Positions 11,359-22,885 of a stretch of 64,000 bases of DNA are shown here, one piece after another. Source of the stretch: Elephas maximus indicus. Lineage: Eukaryota; Chordata; Mammalia; Proboscidea; Elephantidae. Within the stretch, counting starts at the first letter, position 1. Every line of letters begins with the position of its first letter. Location: assembly GCF_024166365.1 (NCBI RefSeq), contig NC_064822.1:106698823-106762822 (forward strand). Reading direction: 5' to 3'. The translations under genes were made by a program, and so were the position numbers. The notes under the pieces were generated by a model. The model was not told the origin of the DNA, ran no database searches, and saw nothing but the letters and a program-made list of their open reading frames with translations.

Positions 11359-12129
11359 GTCCCTCTTGTCTTCAGAGACTACTAGGAAAAGCTGCTACTC
11401 ATCTTCTTAACCTTCTCCTTTCAGTTCCCCCTTTGCTCACTCCCTGACTGCTCTACCAGACTGAACCCTAGCCAGGATGAAGCAGAATTACCAGCTTCCC
11501 AGTTCTCAGCAGTTTATAGAACCCTGGATCCGGTTGTCTATTTTAGGCCTGGCCTTGAAGTGCTGACTCACACTTATTATGAGGCCCCATGTTGTTGTCT
11601 CCTCTCCCTTTCTGTTTTGCCTTTTCCCCTCAACCCTTTCCTTTCTTTACTTAGTATCTTTTCTTTTTCTTATTCTTTCCTCCCTAATCTTTCTTATTCA
11701 TCACTTTCTTTGTCTGCCAGCATCTGACCTACTGCCTAATCCTGTATTCCTCCCTCTAGTGTATCCCAGTAGTTGTCACCACCCAGAAGTTGGAGTAAGC
11801 GCTTGTTCTATAAACTGGAGAAGAAACCAAAGGACAAGCCCACAGTCTGTTTGGGAGAGTCAGGGCAAATTGAGTCGGTGCTTTTGAATAAAGCAAATGT
11901 GGGGGTCGGGGAGAACAGATTAATAGATAGATGGTAGATCCTAAAATAATCCAAAATGAATAATGTAAAACCACTCAGCGTAATGTGTAGACTGGTAGGG
12001 GTGACAGCAATGCAAGGGAGGAACTGGCCCAGAGATGTGGTAAAGTCTAGCCCGGGACCTATACCTGCATTTTTTTCTGTAGGGCTTGGTTCCAAATAGA
12101 AAGACACGGGATGAGAATGTATATTCAGT

Positions 12130-12135
12130 TTTATT
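12130..12135 (-). terminator. CELA1: Poly(A) signal of CELA1
   Basis: AATAAA on the minus strand lies 89 nt past the stop codon of exon 8. It is followed by a GT-rich 'cccgtgtctttct' stretch about 25 nt on. This gives a 3' UTR of roughly 110 nt, short as expected for a pancreatic protease mRNA. Confidence 0.8.
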
Positions 12136-12223
12136 TTCTTTGCTGTATCTGGTTCAAATGTCTTGCTTGATGGTATCAAGTTTTGCTGAGGACGTGAGAA
12201 CCACCTTGGACTCAGGAAAATGC

Positions 12224-12241
12224 TCAGTTGGAGGCAATGGC
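12224..12241 (-). pseudogene. CELA1: CELA1 exon 8 (terminal coding)
   Basis: Six codons, AIASN plus TGA, follow the acceptor 'ctgtttctccttcag'. The human protein ends VIASN (recalled). It joins exon 7 in phase 0 after Asn-Asn. The 3' UTR runs from 12223 to about 12110. The 726-bp intron to exon 7 holds nothing recognisable. Confidence 0.88.
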
Positions 12242-12967
12242 CTGAAGGAGAAACAGTTATGTCCACAGTCAGTAACTTCTGCCCACCTCCCTTCTCTCTT
12301 TTATTTAGAGATCCTAGTTAAGTATGGCTCTGTACTAGGTGTATTGACAGGGTGGGGGCAGGAAGCAGGCTTCAGCTGTCAGAACATATCAATGTATGGG
12401 CATGTACCCAGGACATAGTGGCAAGGACAAACTTCCTTGTGAGCCAAGACTCATTCCACAGGGCTCCAGAAAGTGTTTGAAGGCAGAAAGGCACAGGTGG
12501 GATGGGTCGTGGGGCTTTACCACTAGGTCATTGTAGGCGGAATCTCACCTAACCCACAAGCGTTATTTAAGGTGATAAAACTACTCTCCAAAGGAGAGAG
12601 CAAATTCTCACAACACCCTTAGAAAGAGCTTTTGAGAGAGGACATTGGTGCTTTCTTCCCTTGTCCAGAAGAGTGTTGGTCTTTCTGAATGATTTCTCCC
12701 TTGGGTTTGACTTAGGACAAAACTTATATATGTCTGGTTCAAGCCTGCTGCTGCCACCATCTTACCCTAAGCAATAAACAGTATGTGAAGGGGGACTGAA
12801 GATGGCAGTATTATTGGGGAAAGTGCACTCTGTGGGGAAGACAGGAGGGAACCACATGAATGGTGAGGAAGATGATGGCTTCCCCAGCCTAACCTTTGTT
12901 TCCCACTATAGGCAGTGTGCGGATCTCTTGGTGACCCTATTTCAATCCATCATTTGTGAGGACTCAC

Positions 12968-13117
12968 ATTATTTATCCAAGAGATGTAAGCAGAGACCCG
13001 GGTGAAGACTGTGGGCTTCTTGGAGACATTACAGCCCAGGATGGACACAAAGGTGGTCACTCCATGGATAGCATACTGGCCATTCACCAAGCAATGAAGA
13101 GGGCTCCCAGAATCACC
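12968..13117 (-). pseudogene. CELA1: CELA1 exon 7 (catalytic Ser exon)
   Basis: Fifty codons, from [10 protein letters not shown] to [10 protein letters not shown], between acceptor 'ctcttccctgcag' and donor gtgagt. It carries the S1 catalytic Ser195 motif and the C-terminal barrel. In the normally invariant GDSGGP the second Gly after Ser (G197) is Ser (codon AGC). The reading frame is open, but exon 7 is read only if the upstream lesions are bypassed. Confidence 0.9.
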
Positions 13118-14276
13118 CTGCAGGGAAGAGGAGCGGAGTCTGAAAAAGTCCACATCTTCTGATCTTTGGGACTTTGTTTTTGTTCTCTCTCTCGTGCCCT
13201 ACCCACTCCATCTCTGCTTATGAAATCCTGTACTGTTTTAAAGCTCCAGTTCATACCCCCACCTTCTTCATACCGTCACAATCAAGATGAATCTCTTCTT
13301 CCTTTCTAAACAACCACAGTACTTTCTTCCTCTTTTACAGCGCTTATGTTATGGTCTGCCTTGTATTATGGTTTCATAATTTGTTTCTACCTCCCACGCA
13401 TACATATCTATGAGCTTCTTGAGACAGGAACTAGATCTTACTGATGTTTTTCCTTTCCAAACTGCTTGCACACAACTTTGAACATCTTAAGCTCAATAGC
13501 TTTTACTGATTTAAATTGAACCTGGGGTGGGGGAAGTGGGGTATTCTAATAGTTCTTTATTCCCAGCATCTAGACCGGTGCATGTCAGAGGGTAGGTAGT
13601 CAACAGATGTTAAACTAAACTGGGGCGAAGAGGAGATAGAGTGATGTGTTGGATAATAGTTACATGCTCAGGCTTAGAATTAGAGAAACCTGCATTGATA
13701 GAATATGACTTTAACCGTCTCCTCCTGCAAAGCTCCCAGAATGCCAGCAGCAGGCCTGTCATTCTGTACATAAAATTGGAAGCTATTTCTCTGGAGAATC
13801 TGACCAGCTCAAGAGGAAAGATCCAGAGGTACTGACATTAGAGGTCACCTAAGGAAGTTACCTAGCTCAGTGACCTGACAAAAGAAGTCCTCTACAGATG
13901 AACCCCATGTAAGACTCTGAGCAACCAATCAGTTTTTTAGCTTGCCACTCTGCAATAAGAGCAGCTGGTCAAGAATCACCCAACATCTGAAGAAAGCTTC
14001 TAATATAAAATAAAGATAAAAACAAATAGACAAAGAAATAAACAAAAAATGAAGACTACACAGGTCGAAGAATACTAGCAAGAAGACAATTAGTATTGCA
14101 TCCACAATACAAGAGCAGCATGCTATTAAACAGAACACCCAGAGAACAAAGAGAACCTTTGGATATTACAAATATGATAGGAGAAATGAAATATTTGAAG
14201 GGTTGGAAGACAAAGTAGGACAAGCAAACAAAATACAGGGAAAATAAGAGGAGGTAAACATGAAGAATAACCTGAA

Positions 14277-14431
14277 AACCTGCTGCTGTCGAGTTGATTC
14301 CGACTCATAGCGACCCTATAGGGCGGAGAAGAACTGCCCCATAGAGTTTCCAAGGAGCACCTGGCGGATTTGAACTGCCAACCTTTTGGTTAGCAGCCGT
14401 AGCACTTAACCACTACGCCACCAGGGTTTCC
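14277..14431 (-). mobile_element. Afrotherian SINE, full length
   Basis: Reverse copy with inverted tail 'gagttgattccgactcatag', body 'tttccaaggagcacctggcg' and inverted head 'ttaaccactacgccaccagg'. It lies in CELA1 intron 6. Confidence 0.88.
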
Positions 14432-14651
14432 AAATGTGAAGAATAGAAAACTGAAAATGGAAGGGGGGAAATCGTTAACAAAAATTAAACATTTTCAGAA
14501 TGAAAGGCCTCAAATTTACAGATTGAAAAAGCCAAGGTGTCCCGCACAGTAAATGCAAAGACTCATACCAAGACAGGACACACTAGGGTCAAGAAAAGAT
14601 AAAAACGGGTCACTTTGGGGGATAAGGATGAGGATGGGAAAGTGCATGCCT

Positions 14652-14653
<2 letters not shown>

Positions 14654-14688
<35 letters not shown>
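14654..14688 (+). repeat. (GT)n microsatellite
   Basis: About 17.5 uninterrupted GT units, in CELA1 intron 6. It is long enough to be length-variable between individuals. Confidence 0.97.
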
Positions 14689-14692
<4 letters not shown>

Positions 14693-16411
14693 GAGATCCA
14701 TATCTCCCATAATGCCTGAGCTAAAAAATCAAGTAGCAATATAAGTACATATTTTTAGAGATACATGGAGGCAAACACCAAAAGAATCATTTGAAAGAGT
14801 TGGAAGCAGTCGCCTCCGTAGAGGGATAATTAGTGGGGTGGAGGGAGCACAAAGACAGTTCTTTTCCATTATTAAGCCTCATAGTTTGATTTACCAATTT
14901 AAGTAATTTAATATTATAGCTTTGATAAAAATAAAAACTTAAAAAAAGAAGAGCTAGGGGAAAGGACCAAAAGTTCAAATGGGGATAGTTTCAAAGAAGA
15001 ACTAGCAGTACCCTACCCCGACTACTTCTTAGGAAAAGAAGGTATTTTCTTTAGATTATGGTACTCAAAACAACACAAAACAAATGAATCTCTTCCACCG
15101 AAATGCTAATTGAGATTCAGAGTATATCTGGACTAGAGAAATGGAAGAGTAACTGAGTTGTATATAAGCTATTGTTTTATGCTAATTGACCTGAAAAGAG
15201 ACAAAGCCTCTGGAAAAATGAAATGTATGGCTGAGCATTTTATGGCAAAAGAAAGAGCTGGAAAAGAGCTCAGTGGGAATGAGTGGGTTGAGGTAGGAGG
15301 GGGTCTCAGTGAATCTACTCTGAGGAGAAGTATTGGGGACCCAGAACTCTGAAGGCTTCTTAAGATATACTATTTGGGAAACTCCAGTGGAAAGGAAAAT
15401 AGAAACACTGCCTCAAGAGAATTGTCAGTTGGGAGTGGCAGCTAGAAAAAAAGGACTCCAGTGTTTTAGAGATCAAGGCCTTGAAACAGAGAAGAGACTA
15501 GTGAACTAACTCAGGTTAAATGTTAGGAGGTTGGTTATAAGAGGAGCTGGGTGTGAGGGCCTGAAAGAAGTTTAATTACGCTTTACGGTTTTTTTTTTTT
15601 TTTTGCCCCTACCCCCATGTAGGCACCTGGGACACAGAACTTTCAATTTTAAAACTAGGAAGGTCTGGGTCACTCTACTTCCATACTTCTTCAGGCTCAC
15701 AGAAACCTTCAATTCCTTCTATTTCAGCTGGCCCACCAGCCTCCTGCTGGCTTCTCTTCCCCCTTTACCGAGCTTGCATGTTGCAGTTGATATGCAACCC
15801 TGTTTTTGTCCCAACCATGCAAGAAAACCCAGGCCTGGATTAATCAATTGTCAGCCCTACAACTGGACCTTTGAGTAAAATGGAGTGAATTATATACCCA
15901 TGTGGTCATTACTGTGCAAGTGAATGGTCTCCAATCTCAGTTTATCAGCAACATCTTGGAGAACAATCCTCCCATTCCCCTTAACAACTACTCCAGAGGT
16001 GAACAACCTTGAGCCCTTCCTCACTTTGAGCAGTTAACCTGACTCCTCCTAGTTCATTAGGAAATTGAAGCAATAATGTGGAACACCTTCCAACTTCCGG
16101 CTACCCAACCTACAAACTCATTCACATCCACATGCATCAGGTGTCCCTCTTCCTGCTCAAAGCCAGCTCCCTCTGTGCTCTTGGTACCATCTCTTCCTTC
16201 TCCTCTGGGACCTTGTGCCATCTGTTATTCCTTTTCTCTGACTCTACAGGATCCTTCCCTCCCTCCCTGTAACATACTCATTTTTCTTCTCTCTAAAATC
16301 CCCCCCTCTCGCCTCATCACTTGCGTTCCTCCTTTAGCTAACCAAGTTTTTCTGCCCTTGTTATTTCATTCGGGATTTTTGGAAGAGTAATTTACATTCC
16401 TTGCTGTATTT

Positions 16412-16590
16412 CTTAAGGTCCCTAGGTGGTACAAACCGTTTGCACTTGACTACTAACCTAAAAGGTTGGCAGTTTGTACTCACCCAGTGGTACCATGGAA
16501 GAAAGGCCTAGCAATCTGCTTCCATTAGGATTCTACCCAAGAAAACCCTATGGAGCACTTCTGCCCTGTAACACATGGGGTCGCCATGAT
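16412..16590 (+). mobile_element. Afrotherian SINE, variant with longer middle
   Basis: Head 'ggtccctaggtggtacaaac', middle 'agaaaggcctagcaatctgc' and tail 'aacacatggggtcgccatga'. This is the variant with the 'gcaatctgcttcca' middle that also occurs at 22672, 40623, 44549 and 58193. Confidence 0.8.
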
Positions 16591-17478
16591 ATTGCCTCTT
16601 TGTTCCTCACCCTTCCCATTTGAGCTTCTGCTCTCATCATTCCTCTGAAATTTCTCTTGCCATGGTTACCAGTGACCCACCAATTTCCAAATCCAGTAGA
16701 CATTTTCAACTCTTCTCTGATGGGACTCTTTGCTACATTGTATTTTATTTGATGACCTATCTTAAATCTCTATGAAACCAAAATCACCCGGCTTTTCTCT
16801 TACCTCTTAAAAACACTCCTTATATCCTGTGGGCTCTTTGTCTTCCAAAAACACTCAAACGTTTATATTTTCTGGGGTTCTTCCCCAACCTGCCTCTCTT
16901 TCCTCATTCTACAACTTTTCCCTTGCTCTCATGGGTATGTCTAGCCCAGATCTCTCCCCTTAACTCCACTTTCTTATATCTAGTTTCTTACTAGTTAGCA
17001 ACATATGGATGCGCCTCTGGAATCTCATACTCAACTTGTCCAGAAATGACCTCATTATCTTCCCTCTCAAATCCTGTAAATCTTGTCTCATCTGTGGCAA
17101 CACCCCTCGTCCCCAAATCACTTAAGCCAGATGCCTGAAAGTCATTCCAGATCTTCTTCTTCCGTCCTCTCCATTCCTACCACCACTGCCCTAATTCATT
17201 CAGGCTGTCAAATTTCTTACCTAAATAATTGCAATTACCCCCTAACTAGTCTCCTTGTCTTTCCTGCCCTCTTCAAAAACATGCTTACATTGTCATCAGA
17301 GAGCTCCTAAAAGGCAAGTCTGCTGCTACTCTCCTATTTAACTCTTCAATGGTTTCCTGGTACCTAAGAGATAAACTTCATGTCCCCAAGGCCCTATGGC
17401 ATATGGCTCCTGCTTACCTCTCAGGTCTCATTTCCTGACTTTCTCTAGTATAGTTATAAATTATGCTCTACCTAGAGG
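16590..17478 (+). mobile_element. L2-like LINE fragment
   Basis: Long C/T-rich L2 pattern including 'atttcttacctaaataattg', 'actagtctccttgtctttcc' and 'ggtttcctggtacctaagag'. L2 pattern returns at 18412-18785 with the 3' end. Confidence 0.6.
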
Positions 17479-18333
17479 CTTGCACACTTTTTCTGTTAAG
17501 GGTCTGTTATGGATTGAATTGTGTCCCCCGAAAATGTGTGTCAACTTGGCTAGACCATGATTCCCAGTATTGTGTGATTGTCTACCATTTTGTCATCTGA
17601 TATGATTTTCATGTGTTGTAAATCCCACCTCTATGATGTTAATGAGGCAGGATTAGAGGCAGTTACGTTAATGAGCAGGACTCAGTCTACAGGATTAGGT
17701 TGTATTCTGAGTCAATCTCTTCTGAGATATAAAGGAGAGATTCCATCAGAGAGGAGAGGGAGCTCATGGCACCAGGAAAAAAGTGCTGGGAGCAGAGCAT
17801 GTTCTTTGAACCCAGGGCCCCTGTGCTGAGAAGCTCCTAGACCGGGGGAAGATTGACGACAAGGATCTTCCCCCAGAACCAACAGAGAGAGCGAGCCTTC
17901 CCCAGGAGCTAGTACCCTGAATTTGGACTTCTAGCCTCCTAGACTGTGAGACAATAAATTTGTTTTGTTAAAGCCACTTATGGTATTTCTGTTACAGCAG
18001 CACTACATAACTAAGACAGAGCCAAATAGTAAATATTTCAGATTCTGCAGGCCATCCAGTCTTTGTCACAATTCTGCCCTTGTAGCATGAAAGCAGCCAT
18101 ACACAATAGATAAATGAACAATCATGGCTGTATTCCAATAAAACATTACTTACGGACACTGAAATTTTATATATTTTTTGATGAGTCATGAAATATTCTC
18201 CTTTTGATTTTTCCAACCATTAAAAAAACATGAAAACAAGCCAAAAATGTAAAAACCATTCTTATGTTGTGGGCCATACAAAGACAGGCAGCTAGCTAAA
18301 TTGGCCTATGGGCCTCTGACCTCTGCTCTAGCT
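17478..18333. mobile_element. hAT-type DNA transposon fragment split by an LTR
   Basis: The pieces 'ttttctgttaagggtc' (to 17504) and 'gagccaaatagtaaatattt' to 'ttggcctatgggcc' (18019-18333) join into one sequence of the common mammalian 'total gone missing' type nonautonomous hAT family. The same family occurs at about 40850-41045. The MaLR LTR at 17505-18018 sits in the break. The family name was not verified. Confidence 0.55.
17505..18018 (+). mobile_element. Solitary MaLR-type LTR
   Basis: The clearest forward copy, from 'tgttatggattgaattgtgt' to 'cactacataactaagaca', with TG...CA ends. Flanks gggtc and gagcc are probably a decayed 5-bp target duplication, since the host element around it is otherwise continuous. 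Confidence 0.85.
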
Positions 18334-19332
18334 ATAAGAACCAAACCAAACCAAACCCGTTGCTGTTGAGTTATCACTCAGAGACCCTGTAGGGATGCTA
18401 TATAATTCTCTACATCTTCTGGATTGTTTATTGGCCCCATGCCTTTGTTCATGCTGTTCTTGCTCTCTGAATGTCTTTTTCCCTTTTTCCTGGCTTATTC
18501 CTATTTAACCTTCAGGACTCACTACAGACATCCTTTTGTCCACCAAGGCAAGTCTTTTCAGATCCCAACAGGTAGAGGTAGGTACCTATCCTTTGGGTTT
18601 CCATATCTCCCTGTGCATATCTTTATTATTATAACACTTAACCACATTGTCTTACTATGTTCTATTATGTGCTTGCTCTTCCCATTCCTCCGCTAGTCAC
18701 TGTTTGATTCATCTTTACATCCCTAGCACTTAGCACAGTGTCTGACAAACAGAAGGTGCTCAATGGTTATTTGTTGATCTGCATTAGGTAATCTGTAAGA
18801 TGGTGTACTGCAGAGTGAACTTGTCTAAATAGAGGATTCTCTCTATTATATATAATCTATTATAAAGTTAAAAAAAATTTTTTTTTTGTTATTATAAAAT
18901 TATGGGCACTTTCCCTTACCATACTCACCTGTATATACTGTCATAAATGCTTCTCGGGTAAAGGGGTGGTGGAGCTACAAGAAAAGCTGGGGATTGACAG
19001 GAAGGGGAACCACCTCTTTCACATCTCTAACCACCCCGCCAGGCCCCAGCCCTGTCACTGCCATACACCAGCACACACATGTTGGGTGACATTCAAGCTT
19101 TTTGAAGTGGCGGCATTGAACATGGTAAATTTTAACTATGTCCTTTCAACCATAAGATTCTGTGATTATAGAGTTAGAAGCACAGACTCATTCACGTGCC
19201 GGAGTAGAAAGTTGAATCCATGCATGGGGGTGTGATTTGGGTGGGGAGTAGGAAAGTGAGGAAAGAGTGGAGGGTGGGAGACAGCGGGGGGTTGGTGCTG
19301 GAGTTGGGCTTCTGATACCTCCTATTGTTTAC

Positions 19333-19478
19333 CTGGCATCCAGGGCGAACCCCGTCTCCACCAGCACACACCACGATGTTCTTCACGGTGCAGCCCCAGT
19401 GGGAGGAACTGGAGCAGGTGGAGTAGTTCACACAGGGCAGGTAAGCCTGCTGCAGGGTCTGGGCCAGCTGCCCATTGG
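19333..19478 (-). pseudogene. CELA1: CELA1 exon 6
   Basis: 48 codons in the expected frame, [10 protein letters not shown] to DGVRPGCQ, then donor gtaaac. The strong acceptor 'gtgtgccttttgcag' leaves two bases (CC) before this frame, while exon 5 ends in phase 0. The direct junction therefore reads out of frame and meets TGA at 19430-19428 after 16 codons. An upstream acceptor 'tttttccctggacag' with exon start at 19518 would restore frame by adding 40 bases, giving about a 10-residue longer loop with two extra Cys. Human has GKTKT between the two parts (recalled), so about 7 bases seem to be missing here. Confidence 0.85.
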
Positions 19479-20295
19479 CTGCAAAAGGCACACAGCATTG
19501 AAGGGTCAGCCCCAGATGCTGTCCAGGGAAAAACCCTCCACGCTCTGCCAAACCTTCTCAAGCTCTGGTGAAAGCCGACTCAGGGCAATCTCCTCTCCAC
19601 CCACAGCATTGTCATGGAGACTCTTCCTCACATCTCAAGCTATAGGCAGCTTCCTCCAGGGAGTCATATTTGATTACTCTCCCCAAGCTCCAAGCCACCC
19701 ATCCTACTCCTGCCCTTTTTTCACTCTTAGTTAATTTAGCTAAGGGAATCAGAGGGTCTTATCGGTTGACAACTTATCTATCCTGCTTCATCCTCACACT
19801 GTAAGCCTCTGAAACAGAACTAGGACTGTACACTCTTGTTTCCATTTCTTAGCAGCTTTCCCTTATCTGGCTCTTTTAACTTTTCAAAGCCTTTGCACAT
19901 ATACCGTTTCTTTTGATCCTTACGACAACCCTTTCATGTTATAGATCAGGAAATGGAAGCACAATGACATTAAATGAACTGAGAGCAAAGCTGCATTAGA
20001 AGCATGTCTCTGTCTGCTCCAGGTTTTCCCAGTACACAGGCTGCTCACAGCAAGGTCCTGTCTCTCCTTCAGAAGCTCAATACTGCCTGGTGGCTGATGG
20101 ACACCTGTGTCAGGCCTAATGTCTCTTTAACTATTCCTGCTCATAGCCCTCCTACCTTTCCATGTCATCTGAATGACATTCCCTACCAGAAATCTTCTCA
20201 TGATGACCAGAAGAGGGTTGAGGCCTCCTCTCTCACTCCTCTGGATATATAGCTACCTCTGTTTTTCCCTCCAACCCACAGCCCAGTGCCATCTA

Positions 20296-20656
20296 TGGAG
20301 GTAGCATGGTGGTATAATGACCACCAAGTAGGCATCAGAGTGTCTAGGTTCTGGCCTCAGCTTTGCACTAACCAGCCATGTGATCTTGTACAAGGTTCTT
20401 AATTTTTCTGGGCTCCTGCTTCCTCATGTATAAAATGAGAGGCTGGTACAGAATGAGGAGACCTGGTAGTTCAGTAGTTAAGCATTGGGCTATTAACTGA
20501 AAGGCCAGTAATTTGAACCCACCAGTTGCTCTGCAGAAGAAAGATGTGGCAGACTGCTTCCCATAAATATTACTACCTTAGAAAACCGATGGAGCCGTTT
20601 TCCTCTGTCCAATAGGGTGGTTATGAGTCGATTCCAACTCAACAGTAACAGGTTTT
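20296..20656 (+). mobile_element. MIR followed by an Afrotherian SINE
   Basis: Positions 20296-20450 show a MIR pattern ('gtgtctaggttctggcctca', 'tcctgcttcctcatgtataa'). From 20452 a SINE with head 'agacctggtagttcagtagt' and tail 'ggttatgagtcgattccaac' follows. Both lie in CELA1 intron 5. Confidence 0.7.
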
Positions 20657-20884
20657 ATTCGGTACAGAATACTTTCTGAAGTAAGACTTTTTTAGTTTTA
20701 ATAACCTGTGAATCTTTGACTTGGCAATTTCACATTCCATTTTTAGCTTGGTTTAATGTACCATTTATTTTATCTGTTGTTCCTTTGGCTCTTGGTCTCT
20801 GCCTATGAACACTTAGAATCACAGAAAAACATGCCCCACAAACTGAGCTACCTTATCAAGATGGTCCCCGTGTAGATGACTTAC

Positions 20885-21014
20885 TCTGCCCCAGCCTGTG
20901 ATATAGCAAGGGGTGTTGTTAGCCAGGACGATTCCCTTCTGGGGCAGAACACCAAGTTGGATGTAGCTGTTGAGAGAAACGCTTTGGGCCAGGCGCAGCA
21001 CAGCAATGTCATAG
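20885..21014 (-). pseudogene. CELA1: CELA1 exon 5 (catalytic Asp exon)
   Basis: 43 codons, [10 protein letters not shown] to CYITGWGR, after acceptor 'cctttcctcctgcag' and before donor gtaagt. It holds the catalytic Asp102 in the YDIA-LRL motif. Exon 4 and exon 5 join correctly (GG + C). The exon ends with a complete AGA codon, which does not match the phase required by the strong exon 6 acceptor. Confidence 0.92.
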
Positions 21015-21935
21015 CTGCAGGAGGAAAGGAGACTGGGGTCAGGTCTTCCCTGTGGTCAAGACCCCACCCTCTCTAATCCTCTGTGTACCCGTGGAATTGG
21101 GAACCAAGACTTTTAAGAAGGAGGGTGGTAACTTGCATGCTAAGCCCCAAATTTGAGGAATTAAGCCATTTGGATTGTAGAACATTATATGTTTAATAGC
21201 AGCACCTGCTGGTGGGGCCTTGGTATTGCAGCTTAACGCTCATTGCTGGCAACCCAGGAGAGTGGAGCTTAGATCTTTCAGCCATGAATGGGGAATTCAG
21301 AAGGAACTGAGTGGAGTATTTGGTGGCAGAGAAGAGTTCTCAAAGGAGAAAGATGTATTCAGACTCTGAAAGCTCTGAAGAAATATCACAATTACTTAAA
21401 CCCATCCCCACCACCCAGTTCCCCAGCCCCACACTCAACAGAATTGACCACCATTTTGGTTACTTCCTTTCCAAAACTTTACAACTCAGCCTTGCAAGAA
21501 GTTTCCCATGCTTAGATCCAAATTAAGAAATTTACATTTGGGATGGAGTCTATCTCATAAAGTGAATAATAACAATAAAAAGATAATAAAAACAGAAATG
21601 TTAAACTGTAAGGGAAGGAGATTAAGGTGAGGCAATCATGCAACCCAGCCTAGATCAAGCAAATCCCAAACACCTTAAAAAATTTTCAAGCCCTCCAAAA
21701 TCTAAATTCTCAGAACTTTCCTGGATGAACATGCCAGCTCATTGTCCCCCTCCAAGACATGACACGCTCTCCCAGGCTCAACTGGGCCCTCTGCCAAAGG
21801 CCAAGCCACGAGCCACAGACTTGGTCTCAGGCAGTGCAATTTCTGCAGTCCTCTGGGAACACATGTGAAGGAAGCCTCGACCCCCATGGCCAACCAGTCA
21901 GTCCCCCACCTCCCATCCCAGGGCCTTGCCCCTAC

Positions 21936-22061
21936 CCGGCAGCTGCGTTATTGCTGCTCCAGTATGGATGCAGCATAATCTTCCGCACACTCACATACTG
22001 CTCAGTGCCATCGTTCTGGCTCAGGTTGTGTTCGCCGACCACCACACGGAAGGTCAGTTGG
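21936..22061 (-). pseudogene. CELA1: CELA1 exon 4
   Basis: Reads [18 protein letters not shown] to [11 protein letters not shown] (41 codons) with one base at the start and GG at the end. The elastase Ca-loop/autolysis-side sequence [15 protein letters not shown] is strongly conserved. Acceptor 'ttctctcactccag' and donor gtaggg are intact. This exon alone would be called functional. Confidence 0.93.
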
Positions 22062-22239
22062 CTGGAGTGAGAGAAGGAAGCCTTGAGTGATTCAGGGGCT
22101 TCAACCCTCTTTCCCCTGTTAGAGAAAAGTTGGAAAGCCATCTTATATCTTATCTTTAGGGCACATCTTATCCAGCCCAGGCAGAGGAGGGGGTGAAAGA
22201 CCTTCAGAGGTGGGAAAGTAACAGTCCGTCTTATTCCCT

Positions 22240-22480
22240 AACAGGGCTCTGAACTGGTTTGGTTCAAACTCCTGCTGGGAATTTGTATTTCTAATAAGTT
22301 CCCAGGTGATGCTAATGCTGCTGGTTAGGGACCAGTTCTGAGAACCACTAGTAGAGCAGTGGTTCTCGAAATTTCTTATGCTAACAATCACCTGGGCATC
22401 TTGTTAAAATGTAGATTCTGATTAAGTATATCTGGGGTGGAGGTGAAAATTCTCAGCCGGGTTTCGGACCGGAACAAACC
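22240..22480 (+). mobile_element. Two MER5A-like hAT fragments, tail to head
   Basis: A 3' end ('tctgagaaccac', about 22270-22346) meets a second start ('cagtggttctcgaaatttct', from 22356). The second then runs through 'cacctgggcatcttgttaaa' and 'atgtagattctg'. The terminal inverted repeat gagaaccac...gtggttctc is visible at the junction. Confidence 0.7.
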
Positions 22481-22671
22481 AGTTTGAAGCCCTGTTCCCA
22501 AATCCATTACTTTGTGGGACTGGCAAAAACTCCCATCAACTTCATTTTCCCAATTTATTAGGCTAAACTTCATAGGCTGAGTATCTCATAACCTAAGAGG
22601 TGTGGTGGGCATAAGTAAATAATGGCTGTCAGTCCACAGAAGAATTTTGAAGGAAATATAAACTTCTAGAA

Positions 22672-22866
22672 GGAGCCCTGGTGGTACAGTGGTTAAAGCG
22701 CTTGGCTGCTAAATGGAAGGTTGGTGGTTCGAACCCACCAGCTGCTCTGTGGGAGAAAGATGTAGCAATCTGCTTCCATAAAAATTACAGACTTGGAAAC
22801 CCTAAGGGGCAGTTCTACTCTGTCCTATACGGTCATCGTGATTTGGAATTGATTCAGTAGCACTGA
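22672..22866 (+). mobile_element. Afrotherian SINE, full length
   Basis: Head 'gagccctggtggtacagtgg', B-box 'ggttcgaacccaccagctgc', middle 'gtagcaatctgcttccataa' and tail 'ggtcatcgtgatttggaatt'. It lies in CELA1 intron 3. Confidence 0.88.
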
Positions 22867-22885
22867 AAGTATAAACTTTTAGATC

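Larger units (their letters stand above)
9200..12109. other. Intergenic region between the CELA1 pseudogene and BIN2
   Basis: No exon was recognised. It holds a composite SINE at 10215-10612, a MIR-like reverse fragment near 10930-11095 ('gatggggaaactgagtcaca'), a SINE at 11192-11358 and a polypyrimidine-rich stretch at about 11590-11725. Open frames at 9517-9802 and 9925-10263 show no recognisable protein. Confidence 0.6.
13118..19332 (-). other. CELA1: CELA1 intron 6 (6.2 kb)
   Basis: Filled with repeats: L2-like at about 13196-13510, an AT-rich stretch at 13960-15000 that may be an old L1/HAL1-type LINE, a SINE at 14277-14431, a (TG)n run at 14654-14688, a SINE at 16412-16590, L2 at 16590-17478 and 18412-18785, and an LTR inside a hAT-like element at 17478-18333. 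The stretch 15000-16000 shows nothing I can assign. No exon was found. Confidence 0.7.

Noticed and set aside
14516-14710. Open frame containing a Thr-His repeat
   Set aside because: It is a translation of the (GT)n microsatellite.
19192-19551. A continuous 119-codon frame through CELA1 exon 6 and its flanks as a functional gene
   Set aside because: Only the middle matches elastase, and the ends are intron. It is kept only as a possible alternative exon 6 acceptor, reported as a finding.
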